The notes under the pieces are model-generated. The model saw nothing but the letters and a program-made list of their open reading frames with translations. It searched no databases and was not told where the DNA came from. A stretch of 64,000 nt of DNA from Apium graveolens. Its lineage: Eukaryota > Streptophyta > Magnoliopsida > Apiales > Apiaceae. Both the position numbers and the translations under genes were made by a program. The stretch lies in contig NC_133650.1 of the NCBI RefSeq assembly GCF_009905375.1, positions 142,221,135-142,285,134 of the forward strand, in the 5' to 3' direction. Below are positions 36,034-46,436 of the stretch, one piece after another; position 1 is the first letter of the stretch; the number at the start of each line of letters is the position of its first letter.

Positions 36034-36236
36034 TAATGGTTAGTTTTAAGGACCCAGACTTGCTTGGATCCTTTGGCCTTTTTAAGTTTGTTAATATTTA
36101 CAGCGGATTTAACATCAGAGTTTATGCTAACATTTTTCTTATCAGTATTAACAGTATCAGACTTTTCATCATACTATACACTAGAAGGAATTAAAGCAAC
36201 TTTCTTCAAAGAAGGTTTTATCTGATAATAATCATA

Positions 36237-38395
36237 TTACAAACTATGATATTCCTTACAGGTATAAATGTAATGCCATATACTACCACAATGAAAGTAA
36301 GGATTTTGTGGCTTAAACCTAACAGACTGACTCTTAACTTCTGACTTAGAAGGTAAGGAGTTTATATTCTTATTCTTCCTGCAAAACGAAGCCAGATGGT
36401 TAGAGTATCCACAGTTATAGCATTTCTTTCTAGGAGCATTAGGAACAGGCATATAATTGTTGCTTTTATTCACACCTTCCTTTTCATTCCTATTTTTCCT
36501 AGCTACCTTTACCTTCTTTACAATAGTAATCTCTTTCAGCTTATGTTTAAGCTGCTTCTTTGTCATTAAGCCTATGTTAACTTTAGTTAGTTTATCATGT
36601 TCTAATTTGTCAGAAGTTGACTCTGCTATCACTTCTGTCTCAATATCTTTCATCTTTTCAGAATCAGACTTTACAGTTTTGGCTACAAACTTAACAGGAT
36701 TTACCTTTGGCTTAGTAGTCTATTTAACAATAATTGGATTAACTTGTTCAGTTCCTTTTTCACTTTTCTCATCTCCATAACCTAAGCCCTCTTTCCAGTT
36801 TCCACTACTTAGTATATCCTGAGTTGCTCTTCCAGAGTTAGTCAAAGTCCTGATAATCTCTCTCTCTCTCTCTCCTTTTCTAACTTAGTTTTTAGAGATT
36901 TATTCATTTTTAGCACTTCATCTCTAACATAAAAGGCATCATCTCTTTCTTTCTGAGTTTGATGGAACATGACTAACTCTTTTCCTAAATAATCATTCCT
37001 CTTTTCAAAAGCAAGATTTTCAGAAGTTAATCTCTCACATGTTAAATTTTGATCTCTGTAACTAATAAACATGGTTTTAAGATATAATATCAACTCAGTA
37101 ATATCATCAGTATGAAAGGCATAAGTTGTTTGAGGTACCTTTAACTCAGCAGCATCAAAACTGCTATCAGCGTTTGCCATCAAGGCATAGTTCTCCTCAT
37201 CTTCAGAATCTGAAGTGTCTGTCCAGCTTTTCTTCTTTGTGACAAGAGCCTTGCCTTTATCACTCTTTCCTTTCTTGTAGTCAGGAGATATGTGGCCTTT
37301 CTCACCACAGTTGTAGGATTTGACATTTGAGTAATCTCCTCTGTCAGACTTTCCTCCTTTGCCTTCAGATTTTATGAAGCCCTTCTTATCAGAACTTCTA
37401 CCTTTCCTGGAAAACTTTTTTCCCCTTCTGAATTTCCTGTAGGCTATCTTTGTGATACCCTTCACCATAAGAGCACACAATTTCATCATCTCTTCATCAG
37501 CATCTACTTCAGGTAAATTTTCAATTTCTGAGTCATCATCATCATCAGAACTTGATGAATCTGAATCAGACTTTATGATGAGAGCCTTTCATTTGCCTTT
37601 CTTTGAGGCAGCCACTTTAGGGGATTCCTCCACATCTTTAAGAGCAATTGTCCTTGACTTTCTTCCATGCCTCTTGCTTCTATGATCCATCTCAAGTTCA
37701 TGAGTCTTGAGCATACCATAAATTTCATCAAGAGTAGTTTTATCAAGAGCATAGTTGTCTCTTATAGTAGTTGACTTCAAATCCCAACTTTCAGGAAGAG
37801 CTAATAGGAATTAAAGATCTGAATCTTCAAGATCATATTCCTTGTCCACCAGTGACAGATCATTCAAAAGTTTGACAAATCTGTCATATAAACTAGTTAA
37901 TAACTCATCATCTTTTTAGTCAAAGTGCTCATACTCTTGAGTGAGTATAGTCCTCCTGTTCTTCTTGATTGCATTAGTTCCCTGACACCTTATTTCCAAA
38001 GCATCCCATATCTCCTTTGCAGTCTTGCATTGAATTACCCTGTTTGACATGACATAGTCAATGGCACTGTGCAGCAAATGTCTTACCTTTGCATCCTTGG
38101 CAATAGATGAGATATCTTTAGCTGTGTATTCACTTTTCTCCTTTGGTATGGTCTTTGCTAGCTGATCTGCAACCACAACAGAGAGCTTGGTTGGCTTATG
38201 TGGTCCTTCATAAATTCTGTCAAGGTATTCTAGATCTGTAGCTTCCAGAAACATAACCATCTTCACTTTCCATATGGGATACTCAGAAGGTCTCAGTATG
38301 GGAACCCTGATAGTCTCATATCGACTGTGGGTTTGAATCTTTGGAGTTTCTTCAGATTTGGCGGCCTTGGTTGGATTTTCTGCTTCTTCAGACAT
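36237..38395 (-). pseudogene. Sirevirus gag
   Basis: The frame starts at ATG 38395 (MSEEAENPTKAAKSEE). The UBN2/DUF4219-type gag core includes RVPILRPSEYPIWKVKM and TAKEIWDALEIRCQGT (to 37916). Stops follow, then an acidic/basic region. A first zinc knuckle near 37310 has lost two cysteines (SYNCGEKGHISPDYKK). A coiled-coil-like stretch lies at 36842-37110, where the frame shifts. A second knuckle (CYNCGYSNHLASFC) is intact near 36400, and a third (YFHCGSIWHYIYTC, 36270) lacks its first cysteine. A long gag with several knuckles fits Sireviruses. A second copy of its N-terminal part begins at 63453. Confidence 0.85.
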
Positions 38396-38434
38396 GATTG
38401 TTTTGGATCTTTACTGTATGTGTGTTAACAGATA

Positions 38435-38447
38435 GGCTCTGATACCA
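38435..38447 (-). other. Primer-binding site of the Sirevirus (initiator Met tRNA)
   Basis: TGGTATCAGAGCC on the minus strand starts two bases after the 5' LTR. Confidence 0.9.
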
Positions 38448-38449
38448 CT

Positions 38450-39045
38450 TATTAGATCACACAACACTGTAGAAGGGGGTTGAATACAGTGTAGAATACA
38501 ATCAAATCAATTTAAAACACAAGTAACAGAAAAAAGATGTATTCGATATAATAAACTTTGTTACAATAGAACTGTTCTCTCTCAGTGATGAACAAATATC
38601 ACGAGAGCTGCTAGGTTACAATGTATGATCTTCTCGATGATCGTAACACATATAGTGTAAACCTATGTCTGTGTTTATATAGACACACAGTTACAAGATA
38701 ACTTCTAATTGATATGGAATATAATTATGTCTCCTAAAATATATCAATCAGATATCTTATATAATTCTTCTAGTCCTCTAACTCTTTCCATGCATATCTT
38801 CTTCTTGTATTAGTCTCGATCTTCTTTCCTGTAAATCAGCTTCTTTCCTTAACTGTTAGTCCTCCAGTACTTAAGTTTTGATATCCATCTTCTGATATTA
38901 TCTTCTGATAATCTAAGTCCTGATATCCTTAAGTTCTGACTTCCAGTAAGTCCTGATTCCAGTAAGAACTGACATTTTCTATTAGTTAAGATCTGAAAAC
39001 TAAACATGAAACATATTAGACATGACATCTCAAATATATCTAATA
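38450..39045 (-). repeat. 5' LTR of the full-length Sirevirus
   Basis: The same length as the 3' LTR and about 96% identical by hand count. Both terminal dinucleotides have mutated (CA to TA at the inner end and TG to TA at the outer end), which would itself hinder integration of new copies. Confidence 0.95.
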
Positions 39046-39715
39046 GTTTTCGACTTTAGTATCACTATACCTATGATCAATAAGATATGATCATCAGTCA
39101 ACAAACACACCGTTCTTGATGCATTATTATTGTCCCTTAATAATAATACTCGACTAGGAATATTAATTAAGTCCAACTTAATTAATAATAAATCATGCAA
39201 ATTTCCCATTTAATTCAAATCTGAATTTGAAATAAATATTCCTCCAATTTTTTTGTGCGAACCTATAGGTTATTATTACATTGGCACTAATTTAAATATC
39301 TCATATTTATTTTATAAACAATGAGCGAGATCTATTAATACATTATCGCTACCCAAGTAATAATAATTAAATTAGTGATCGACTAAACCTTACGTGAATA
39401 ATGTACAATATAATATAATCCCTATAACCAAATATTATAGATTAAACTCGAGGCATGTTATGTGTCATCCTCTTCATGGTTTAATCCAGGTTTTCCTGAT
39501 CAATGAGTAGAGTATCATTTCAAATCAACATTTGAGCACAGCGCCACGCATGTCATAGTCTAGCTCACATAAGAGGCCAATAATATCTCTCTAAAATTAG
39601 GAGGGTTAAATTCTTTCTATATCATTCATATTTCTCACATGATTCCTCATATACTCGAAGTCCACTTTTATCATTACCCGGTCAAAGGCAACTTTTGATG
39701 TAATCAAAGTATATT
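39046..39715. other. Right flank of the Sirevirus, no gene
   Basis: The segment starts with the target repeat GTTTT and continues the pre-insertion sequence of 26759-26867. It is AT-rich with no frame. Sequence such as CATAAGAGGCCAATAATATC looks like an LTR or non-coding retroelement piece, but I cannot name it. It ends where LTR L1 begins. Confidence 0.4.
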
Positions 39716-42164
39716 TGTTACGACCGGTATTTCTAGAACTTATATATATATATAATTGTGTGTTTATAATTGAGATTTAAATTGTGTTGAGTTATAAATG
39801 TGGGTGATCTATATGTTAAGTGCCTATAAATTAAGTGTTTAATGTATTAGTTTATACAAAATTTTTGAAATGGAAAATCTTACTATTTAGTATTTTTAAA
39901 TGATAATCAAAAGTATTTCATTCTATAGGAAAAATAGATTTTTAAAAATCTTCTAACAATTTTTTTTTTAAATCCTATATCATTAAATTTCTAAAATCAC
40001 AAGCTATTTTATGATATATATTTTGTGATTTATGGAAGTGTATTTATAATTATAAAAATTGTTTTATATAGAATAGTTAATTTTTAATTTGCAATTACCT
40101 TAGTTGCCCATGCATGCATTTTACACCCAACACAAGATAAGGGCAAACTTGGAAATTCCAACCCCACTAACTACTACTTCACTAGCCAAAGTTACTTCTT
40201 TATCCTTGCATGCAAATTGACACAAGCTTGCTAAAGGGTTACTTTTGTCAATTGTCAATTCCGCTCACATTTTAGTCAAATCAAAACCAAAAACCAAAGA
40301 CAAGTTGTCATAATTTTCACCACCACATCACACTCACTCTCCCTCATTTTATTCCGTCTCCCTTTCTCGGCCCTCTCTCGGCCGAAGCCCCCACCCCCCA
40401 TTCTCCTTCATTTTTCATTCAAACATCCACCCTCCATTAAATAATCTCACTTCCCATATATTATTCATTTATAATTCAAAGAGTTTATGATGAAAAATCT
40501 ATATTTTAATCTTGCATGGTAGTGTTTTATTGAACTCGAAGTGAACACCCTTGATTCTTGTGAATGGCGTTTGTAATTTAAAAGTGAATATAAAATTAGG
40601 TGCGTATAGGCCTAAGTGCCATCCGTGTTTAATTTCGAGTTGTAAATAGGTTAAGATGGTAAGAATATATTATAATGAGGATTATTATTATGTAGGATCT
40701 TGAGACGAGGAAAAACTTGCAATAAAGGTCGAGTGAAGCCCCAGTTGCTCCTACCAGTCAGACCAGACCAGCCTTTCTCAAGGCAAGTGATTCAACTTGA
40801 CCTTCGTACTTACTATAAACAGTTTATATATATTGATGCAATTATCCTGAGTCATTTTGATATATTTAAATCAAGCGTATCTTTTGTTTATCTTTGAGTT
40901 ATATAGAGATGCCATGAACCCTCGAGTACGTATTGCAAGTAGTTCAAAAGTCTTTCATGATAGTTTAATGCCATGATAAAATGGAGAGTTGATATATTAC
41001 TTGATTGATCCTCTTGATTAACATGTTGATGATTCCTAAGTATTGATATCTCATCCTGATACTTGAATCCCTATAGAACCTTACCTTAAACCCTGTAAGT
41101 CAGAAACTTATCAACGTGAACCCTCATTGATTGATACCCCTCTTTCTTATCCTAAAGTTTGACAACTCTGATACATCCTGAGCTAAAGAATCATTTCTTC
41201 ATACTCTAACACCCATAATATTCATGAAGCTTATCTTCTTAATGATCCAACACCTGTACCTTGACGAGAAACCATTGCTTTAAGCCCAGTTTGGCATTAC
41301 CCCTTTATATTATCCATTAGTCTCACTAAATGTTCCTGTCCAAGTTCTGACATATGAAAACCTTTTGGTTACCCTAATAGAGTAAAAATTTGTAAATCAT
41401 GGCCCTGAGCTTTAATACCATATTTCCCATGTTTCGAGTTGATCTATAATCCCTTAATAAAAATGTTTACTGTTAAAAGAGATTTTGGTATAATTCGGCA
41501 TCAGTTTTTGAAATAAATAAAATATGGGTTTTTAGTCCCAAAGGGGGATAAATGTTTTCTTTGAATAGTGGATCTGGACTGAGACGCGAGTCCTTTCCAC
41601 ACTTATATTAGGCTTAAAAGTTGCCTAGGGATTCCCGTTAATATTTTTAGAACCCAGCGAGGTTCGGGATTACTTCGCGGCTGATCACCGGCTGTAATCC
41701 GTAGCGTCATAAAATGATTTTGATTAAGACATGATTTTAAGATTGTTTTGATACAAGTAAAATGATGCCATCCCACATAATTTTATCTCTCGATATCATT
41801 GGTTATGTCTTTCCATTGTCATTCTTAAAGGTATATCTCGATTTATGTTTTGTGTCGTACTGTTAGCACTTGTTGAGCATTTGGCTCACTCCTTGCTTTA
41901 CCCTGATATTACAGCTAGCAGCTATGGTTAGATTCAAGCAGACTGCCCGTAAGACCTGTGATGCTGATGCTTATGTTCGAGCCCAGGTAGAATAAGTAAT
42001 AATAGATTGTGTGAGGACTCAGTATTTATATTCAGATGTAATAGTTGGTAGTGTCGGGCTGTTCCAAACCCTAAACTGTAAGATCTTGGAGTTGGTTGTG
42101 TATTCTTCTTTTAAAATGTTGTAATATTTATATTTAATTTGCTGTTTAAGTTGGGGGCGTGACA
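39716..42164 (+). repeat. Gypsy A LTR L1 (2.4 kb, chimeric or deleted)
   Basis: It runs from TGTTACGACCGG to GGGGGCGTGACA. The right 1.6 kb (from about 40568) is nearly identical to the right part of L3 (from about 48181; about 5 differences in the last 286 bp). The left 0.85 kb is strongly diverged from L3, and about 1.55 kb present in L3 is absent. It is followed by GAAAT and family A internal sequence with no primer site. Confidence 0.8.
41915..41995 (+). CDS. H3 tail-like mini-exon in L1
   Basis: After the acceptor-like CCCTGATATTACAG (to 41914) comes CTAGCAGCT and ATG at 41924. The frame reads MVRFKQTARKTCDADAYVRA and then QVE before TAA (41993-41995). A CAG|GTAG donor-like site falls at 41984-41990, inside the last codons. 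After Met, 7 of 14 residues match H3, including the KQTARK core. Confidence 0.4.
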   Translation, partial: LAAMVRFKQTARKTCDADAYVRAQVE

Positions 42165-42390
42165 GAAATTATGGAGGAAAGCCTAAGAAGCAGATGACTG
42201 CGAGGCTTGAGACTTTGATTTAGTACGTTAACACTAAGCTTGATGAGATGCCACCGCACCGAGACCGTACCATCCAGTATACTATCCAGATGATTGCAGA
42301 CGAGTTCCAGTGTATTGTGAAGACGCTTTTCACCATGAGATATATCATCATGGGGTTGAGAATGGCTAGACATGAGTGTGTCACACTTGT
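42165..42390 (+). pseudogene. Internal fragment of gypsy A element Q (pre-gag frame, second half)
   Basis: The segment starts with GAAAT directly after L1 and reads NYGGKPKKQMTARLETL and further helix-like residues, collinear with 50062-50245 of element P. It completes the frame that breaks off at 45744 (see the GAAAT finding). Similarity ends near 42335; the last ~55 bases before L2 are unrecognised. Confidence 0.6.
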
Positions 42391-45300
42391 GCAAACGTTG
42401 TTTTTACCCTAATCCATTCGGCCATGACTTGTTAGGAGCCGAATGGATGGTGTTCTTGTTGCTTTGTTTGATTTTTGTGTGTTTTTATGTGATAATAGCT
42501 TGGATTTGGAAATAAAAACTTGATGAAACTCTTTGAATGCTAAGTGATCATATTAGTTATGGTTAATGCTAGGCTTGCATGTTGATTCTATGATGAAATT
42601 TATATGGAAACCATATTGTTTTTGGCTTGTAAATTCGAAAGCATGCAAGTATAGGTTCAACTCATAATTTTCGAAAGTTCTTGATCATTTGGATTGATTT
42701 TTGTTAATAAACTCTAATTTCAGTTGAGTTAAGATATTAATTACGATTTGTGCTCCTTGTTATATGATTTTGATTCGTATATATATATAGAGAGGATTTG
42801 AGTTATTCTCAAAATTGTGATGACTTGTAATTAGTGAATCATTTTGACTCTTGTTTTGCTATATTGCACTCTAGGTAAGGATGATCTCCACTAAGCCAAT
42901 ATTGTGTGTGGAGTGTTAGTTCAGTAGGTTTCCTTGGTTGAGGTTTAGTTTGGGTTTTGGTAGATGTTTGGTTTGGTTTGTCAAGTGGGAAACATGGTGG
43001 AAAGGGGTACATTAGATTCTACAGATTTTCAGTTTGGTATCATGAGGTTTAGGGTGAGATATGACCTTGTCATTGTAATGCACTTTTAGGCCCAAGTCAC
43101 CAGAAGCTAGTACTAGGGGTATAATTCAAATTTTAGATGTTTGTTAGAGGTTTGTAGGTTGTTTGGTTAGGTACACGAGTGAAAACACTAAATCTGTCCA
43201 GCAGGGGACAGTTTTACTGCAACCTAGAAATGAGGAGTTTTGTCCATGTCATGAGTAGGCCCTCACTAGGCCTTGGTTGGACCTAGTTAGGGGGAGTGTC
43301 AGAGGTGTTTTTCCAGCCATAGTTCATAGGAATTGAGTTAGAATCATGTGTCACAAGTTAGTGCAAAATAGGACACTTTTCTGTCTAGAAAACAGGGGAA
43401 CCATGGAGTTTAAGCTTAGGCCTAGGGAGGCCCAAGCTAGGCCTTTGAGTCACACCAAGTTTGGGAGTTACCTTATTATCCGAAGAGTCTATTGTAGAAG
43501 TTTGGGAGGTAAATTTGAGGTGTAAGGGTGTCAACTGTACTAAAAAAACCATTGTTGTCATCCTGAAATCACTATAATGAGCACATTCACTTAACATTTA
43601 ATTTTAGAGCACTTATGAGTGAGGCCTAGGTTGACCATCATAGTTGTAAGATAGTATAAGGTCAGTAGAGTGTAGGTCCTAGGTCAGGGTGAATAGGAAC
43701 TTGTTGGTTTAGAAAATGCACTTCGAGTTATGAGGTCAATATTAGGAGTTTTGACTAGTTTAACATAACTTAAGATTTAAGTAAGTGGAGTGAGATCATC
43801 CAAGCTTAGTGATACAATATAGTGCATTGATATATCATTATGTACTTAAATGTGTTATGTGATCATATGTGGCTATGTGAACTATTATGCTTATAAGGTA
43901 ATTGTAAGCATGTATGTGTATATAGGCCTAAGTGCCAATGTGCTTAATTTCGGTTTATAATTAGGTTGAGTTGGTGAGAATATATTATAATGAGGTTATT
44001 ATTATTTTGTGTAGGATCACGAGACGAGGGTAATCTTTCCATTAAAGTCGAGTAAAGCTCTCAGTTGCTCCTACCTGCCAGTCAAGTCAAGCCTTTCTCA
44101 AGGAAAATGTTTCAACCTACCTTTTTGTTTACACTGCAAGTGTGTGTTAACCTAGCTTTTATATATAATGCGAGTATTCTAATTTACCTTGATATACATG
44201 TATACCTAATCCAAGTGTTCAATCTATCTTTCATATTATATGCAAGTTCCATGAACCCTCAAGTATCTATTGCAAGTAGTTTAACTTTACTTGAAGATTT
44301 CTATGCAAGTAATTCCAAAGTCATACCATGCTAGTATACCAAAGTAATTGTGATGCTGAACCCTGTATAGGTTATACTCAGTAACCTTATCTTGACACCT
44401 AAAAGTCAGTTATTCCTTAAATTTGTTCATGATTGCTTGACAACTCTATTCTTACCCCTAAACCATGATACCCTGTTATACTTTGAACTGATGCTTACCT
44501 TCTTTATATTTTAATACCTATGCCTTATATGGAACCACTAAATTAAACCTAGTTTGACTTAGTTCCTTTATACTATTCAATAACCCTGTTAAACCTCATT
44601 ACCAAATCCCTTGTGAATAGAAACTTTGCAATTCTATTTGATAAGGTATCAGTCTAATTGATCATGGCCTTAAAGTTGATTAAACCTATCCCATGTACTT
44701 CGAAGTTGATCTAGAACCCTTAATAAAGATGTTCACTGTTTAAGAATTTAATCGTCGCTTGGCATCAGTTTTTAAAATGAAAAGTTAAAAGTGGATTTTC
44801 AGTCCCAAAGGGGGATGGATGTTTTCTTTAAATAGTGGACCTGGACTGAGATGCAAGTCCTTCCGCTACTAAATTATATGCTTAAAGGTTGCCTAGGGAT
44901 CCCATTAATGTTCTAGAACCCAGCGAGGTTTGGGATTACTTCGCGGCTGATCACCGGCTATAATCCGTGACGCCATAAAATGGTTTTTGAAAAAGAAATG
45001 GTTTTAAATTTTTTGTTACAAAGAAATGATGCCATCACCCTGAAAGTTTATCTTTTGTTACTATATTATTGGATCTTTCATTTCCATGGTTATTCTTTCA
45101 TTCTTGTTTATGAATTATATAACACTTGTTGAGCATTTGGCTCACTACTTGCTTTCACCCTGATATTTCAGCTAGCAGATATTGTTAGATTCAAGCAGAC
45201 CGCCCGTAAGACTTGTGATGCCGATTCGTATGTTCGAGCTCAGGTAGTACGGTGATCGTTTGTGTGAGGACTCGGTATTGAAATCAGGTTGTAATAGTTA

Positions 45301-45420
45301 ATAGTGTTGGGCCGTTCCAAACCCTAAACTGTAAGATCTTGGATTCGGATGTATTTATTTCCTTTTGATAACTATTGTGATTATTCGTATAGTTTCTTTT
45401 GTTAAAAATGGGGTGTGACA
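42391..45420 (+). repeat. Gypsy A LTR L2 (start missing)
   Basis: Similarity to L3 begins near the CCATTCGGCCATGA block (42403; 46697 in L3), so about 0.95 kb of the LTR start is missing. It ends GGGGTGTGACA. It is more diverged from L3 than L1 is, so it belongs to a different element (Q). A conserved donor-like AGGTAAGGATGATCT lies at 42873. Confidence 0.8.
45181..45255 (+). pseudogene. H3 tail-like mini-exon in L2, start codon lost
   Basis: The same unit as in L1 and L3 with ATT in place of ATG: IVRFKQTARKTCDADSYVRA. The upstream TTTCAG and downstream CAG|GTAG are kept, and the frame runs four codons past the CAG to TGA. Confidence 0.4.
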
Positions 45421-45744
45421 GGTTTGGTATCAGAGCTACGGTTTAGAGTCCCTGGACAGCCCAAATAGGTTATAGGATATATACATAGGTTATAGAATAT
45501 TAGGCGAGAGTGTGAGTATAGGTTATGTGAATCCATCGTTAATAATTCTCTTATATATATATATATATATATATATCTATGCATTGTTTGGCAATAAACG
45601 GCGCATTCCTCATCATCCTCTGAACCGTCTGACACAATTGCTTTCTCCGTGTATGCTGAGTTGAGGCGTGAGTTCGACAGGCTTGAGGGCAAGTACGATC
45701 GACTGTTAGAGCGATTGAAGAACATGTATCCGGACACCCGAAAT
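45421..45744 (+). other. Gypsy A element Q leader with primer site and pre-gag frame
   Basis: The iMet primer site TGGTATCAGAGC lies at 45425-45436. From about 45600 a frame reads AHSSSS, then DTIAFSVYAELRREFDRL and KYDRLLERLKNMYPDTRN, and is interrupted at 45744 by the start of L3, immediately after GAAAT. The family P acceptor GTCAG is GGCAA here. An AT microsatellite lies at 45552-45577. Confidence 0.7.
45552..45577. repeat. (TA)n microsatellite in the Q leader
   Basis: About twelve TA units; absent from the P leader, where the matching place is short. Confidence 0.9.
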
Positions 45745-46329
45745 TGTTACAACCGGTATTTTCGTGTAATATTATTTGTGGATTTGGTATAATATTAAAG
45801 CCGAATGAAATATATTCAATGATTATACGTTTGTGTGAGTGAAAATTTCTGCATTATAAATTTGCTTTATGTAGTACATGATTTTTCAAAGCAAGAGTTT
45901 ATTTAATTTCTTTATTTTTGATTTATAAGGAATATTCTAAGCCTTGGAAAATTTTTCTTTTAAAAGGTATTTTGTTCACAAATTTTGAAAATGATTTTAT
46001 AAAGTCTCTAAAAATCCAAGTTATTTTATGGTATAAATTTAATAATTTTTGAACTTGTATTTTATTTTATAAAAATAAATCATTATAAATTTTAGTTGTC
46101 ATATTTAGCAAATTACAAGAAAGCCCTTGCATGCAAACCACCCTCTCATTCTTTTCAAGGACAAAGAGGACAATTCCAACCCCACTAACTCTTATTTCTC
46201 TAGCCAATTTCCTTCTTTACCCTTGCATGCAAAATGCACCAAGTATAAGTGGAGGGATAGACTTGTCAATTCTCCTTTCCACTCAAATTTTGTCAAATCA
46301 AATACCATAAAAACAAGCAAATATCATGA

Positions 46330-46436
46330 TCATTCTCATACTCCACCCACACCTCACTCTCTCCTCCCTCCCTTCTCCCTCCTCTCGGCTCTCCCCTCTC
46401 ACTCTCGGCTAAAAGCCGAAACCCCCTCCCCATTTT
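46330..46436 (+). promoter_or_regulatory. Y-patch, possible transcription start zone of L3
   Basis: Pyrimidine-rich with CTCTCGGCT and CTCTCGGCTAAAAGCCGAAA. The block recurs in L1, in B (minus) and, without the GCCGAAA part, in C. Start-site role is inferred from general plant promoter structure. Confidence 0.35.

Larger units (their letters stand above)
26868..39045 (-). mobile_element. Full-length, defective Sirevirus-like Ty1/copia element (12.2 kb)
   Basis: Both ends are exact: 596 bp LTRs at 26868-27463 and 38450-39045, flanked by the 5 bp direct repeat GTTTT (26863-26867 and 39046-39050). On the minus strand the order is 5' LTR, iMet primer site, gag, protease, integrase, reverse transcriptase-RNase H, a 1.4 kb spacer with its own TATA box, a third reading frame, polypurine tract and 3' LTR. 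By hand the LTRs differ at about 23 of 596 positions (about 96% identical), so insertion is fairly recent. Stops, frameshifts and a deletion in reverse transcriptase make it non-autonomous. Confidence 0.95.

Noticed and set aside
45425..45436. Possible tRNA gene from TGGTATCAGAGC
   Set aside because: Only 12 bases complementary to a tRNA 3' end and placed just after LTR ends: primer sites, not genes.
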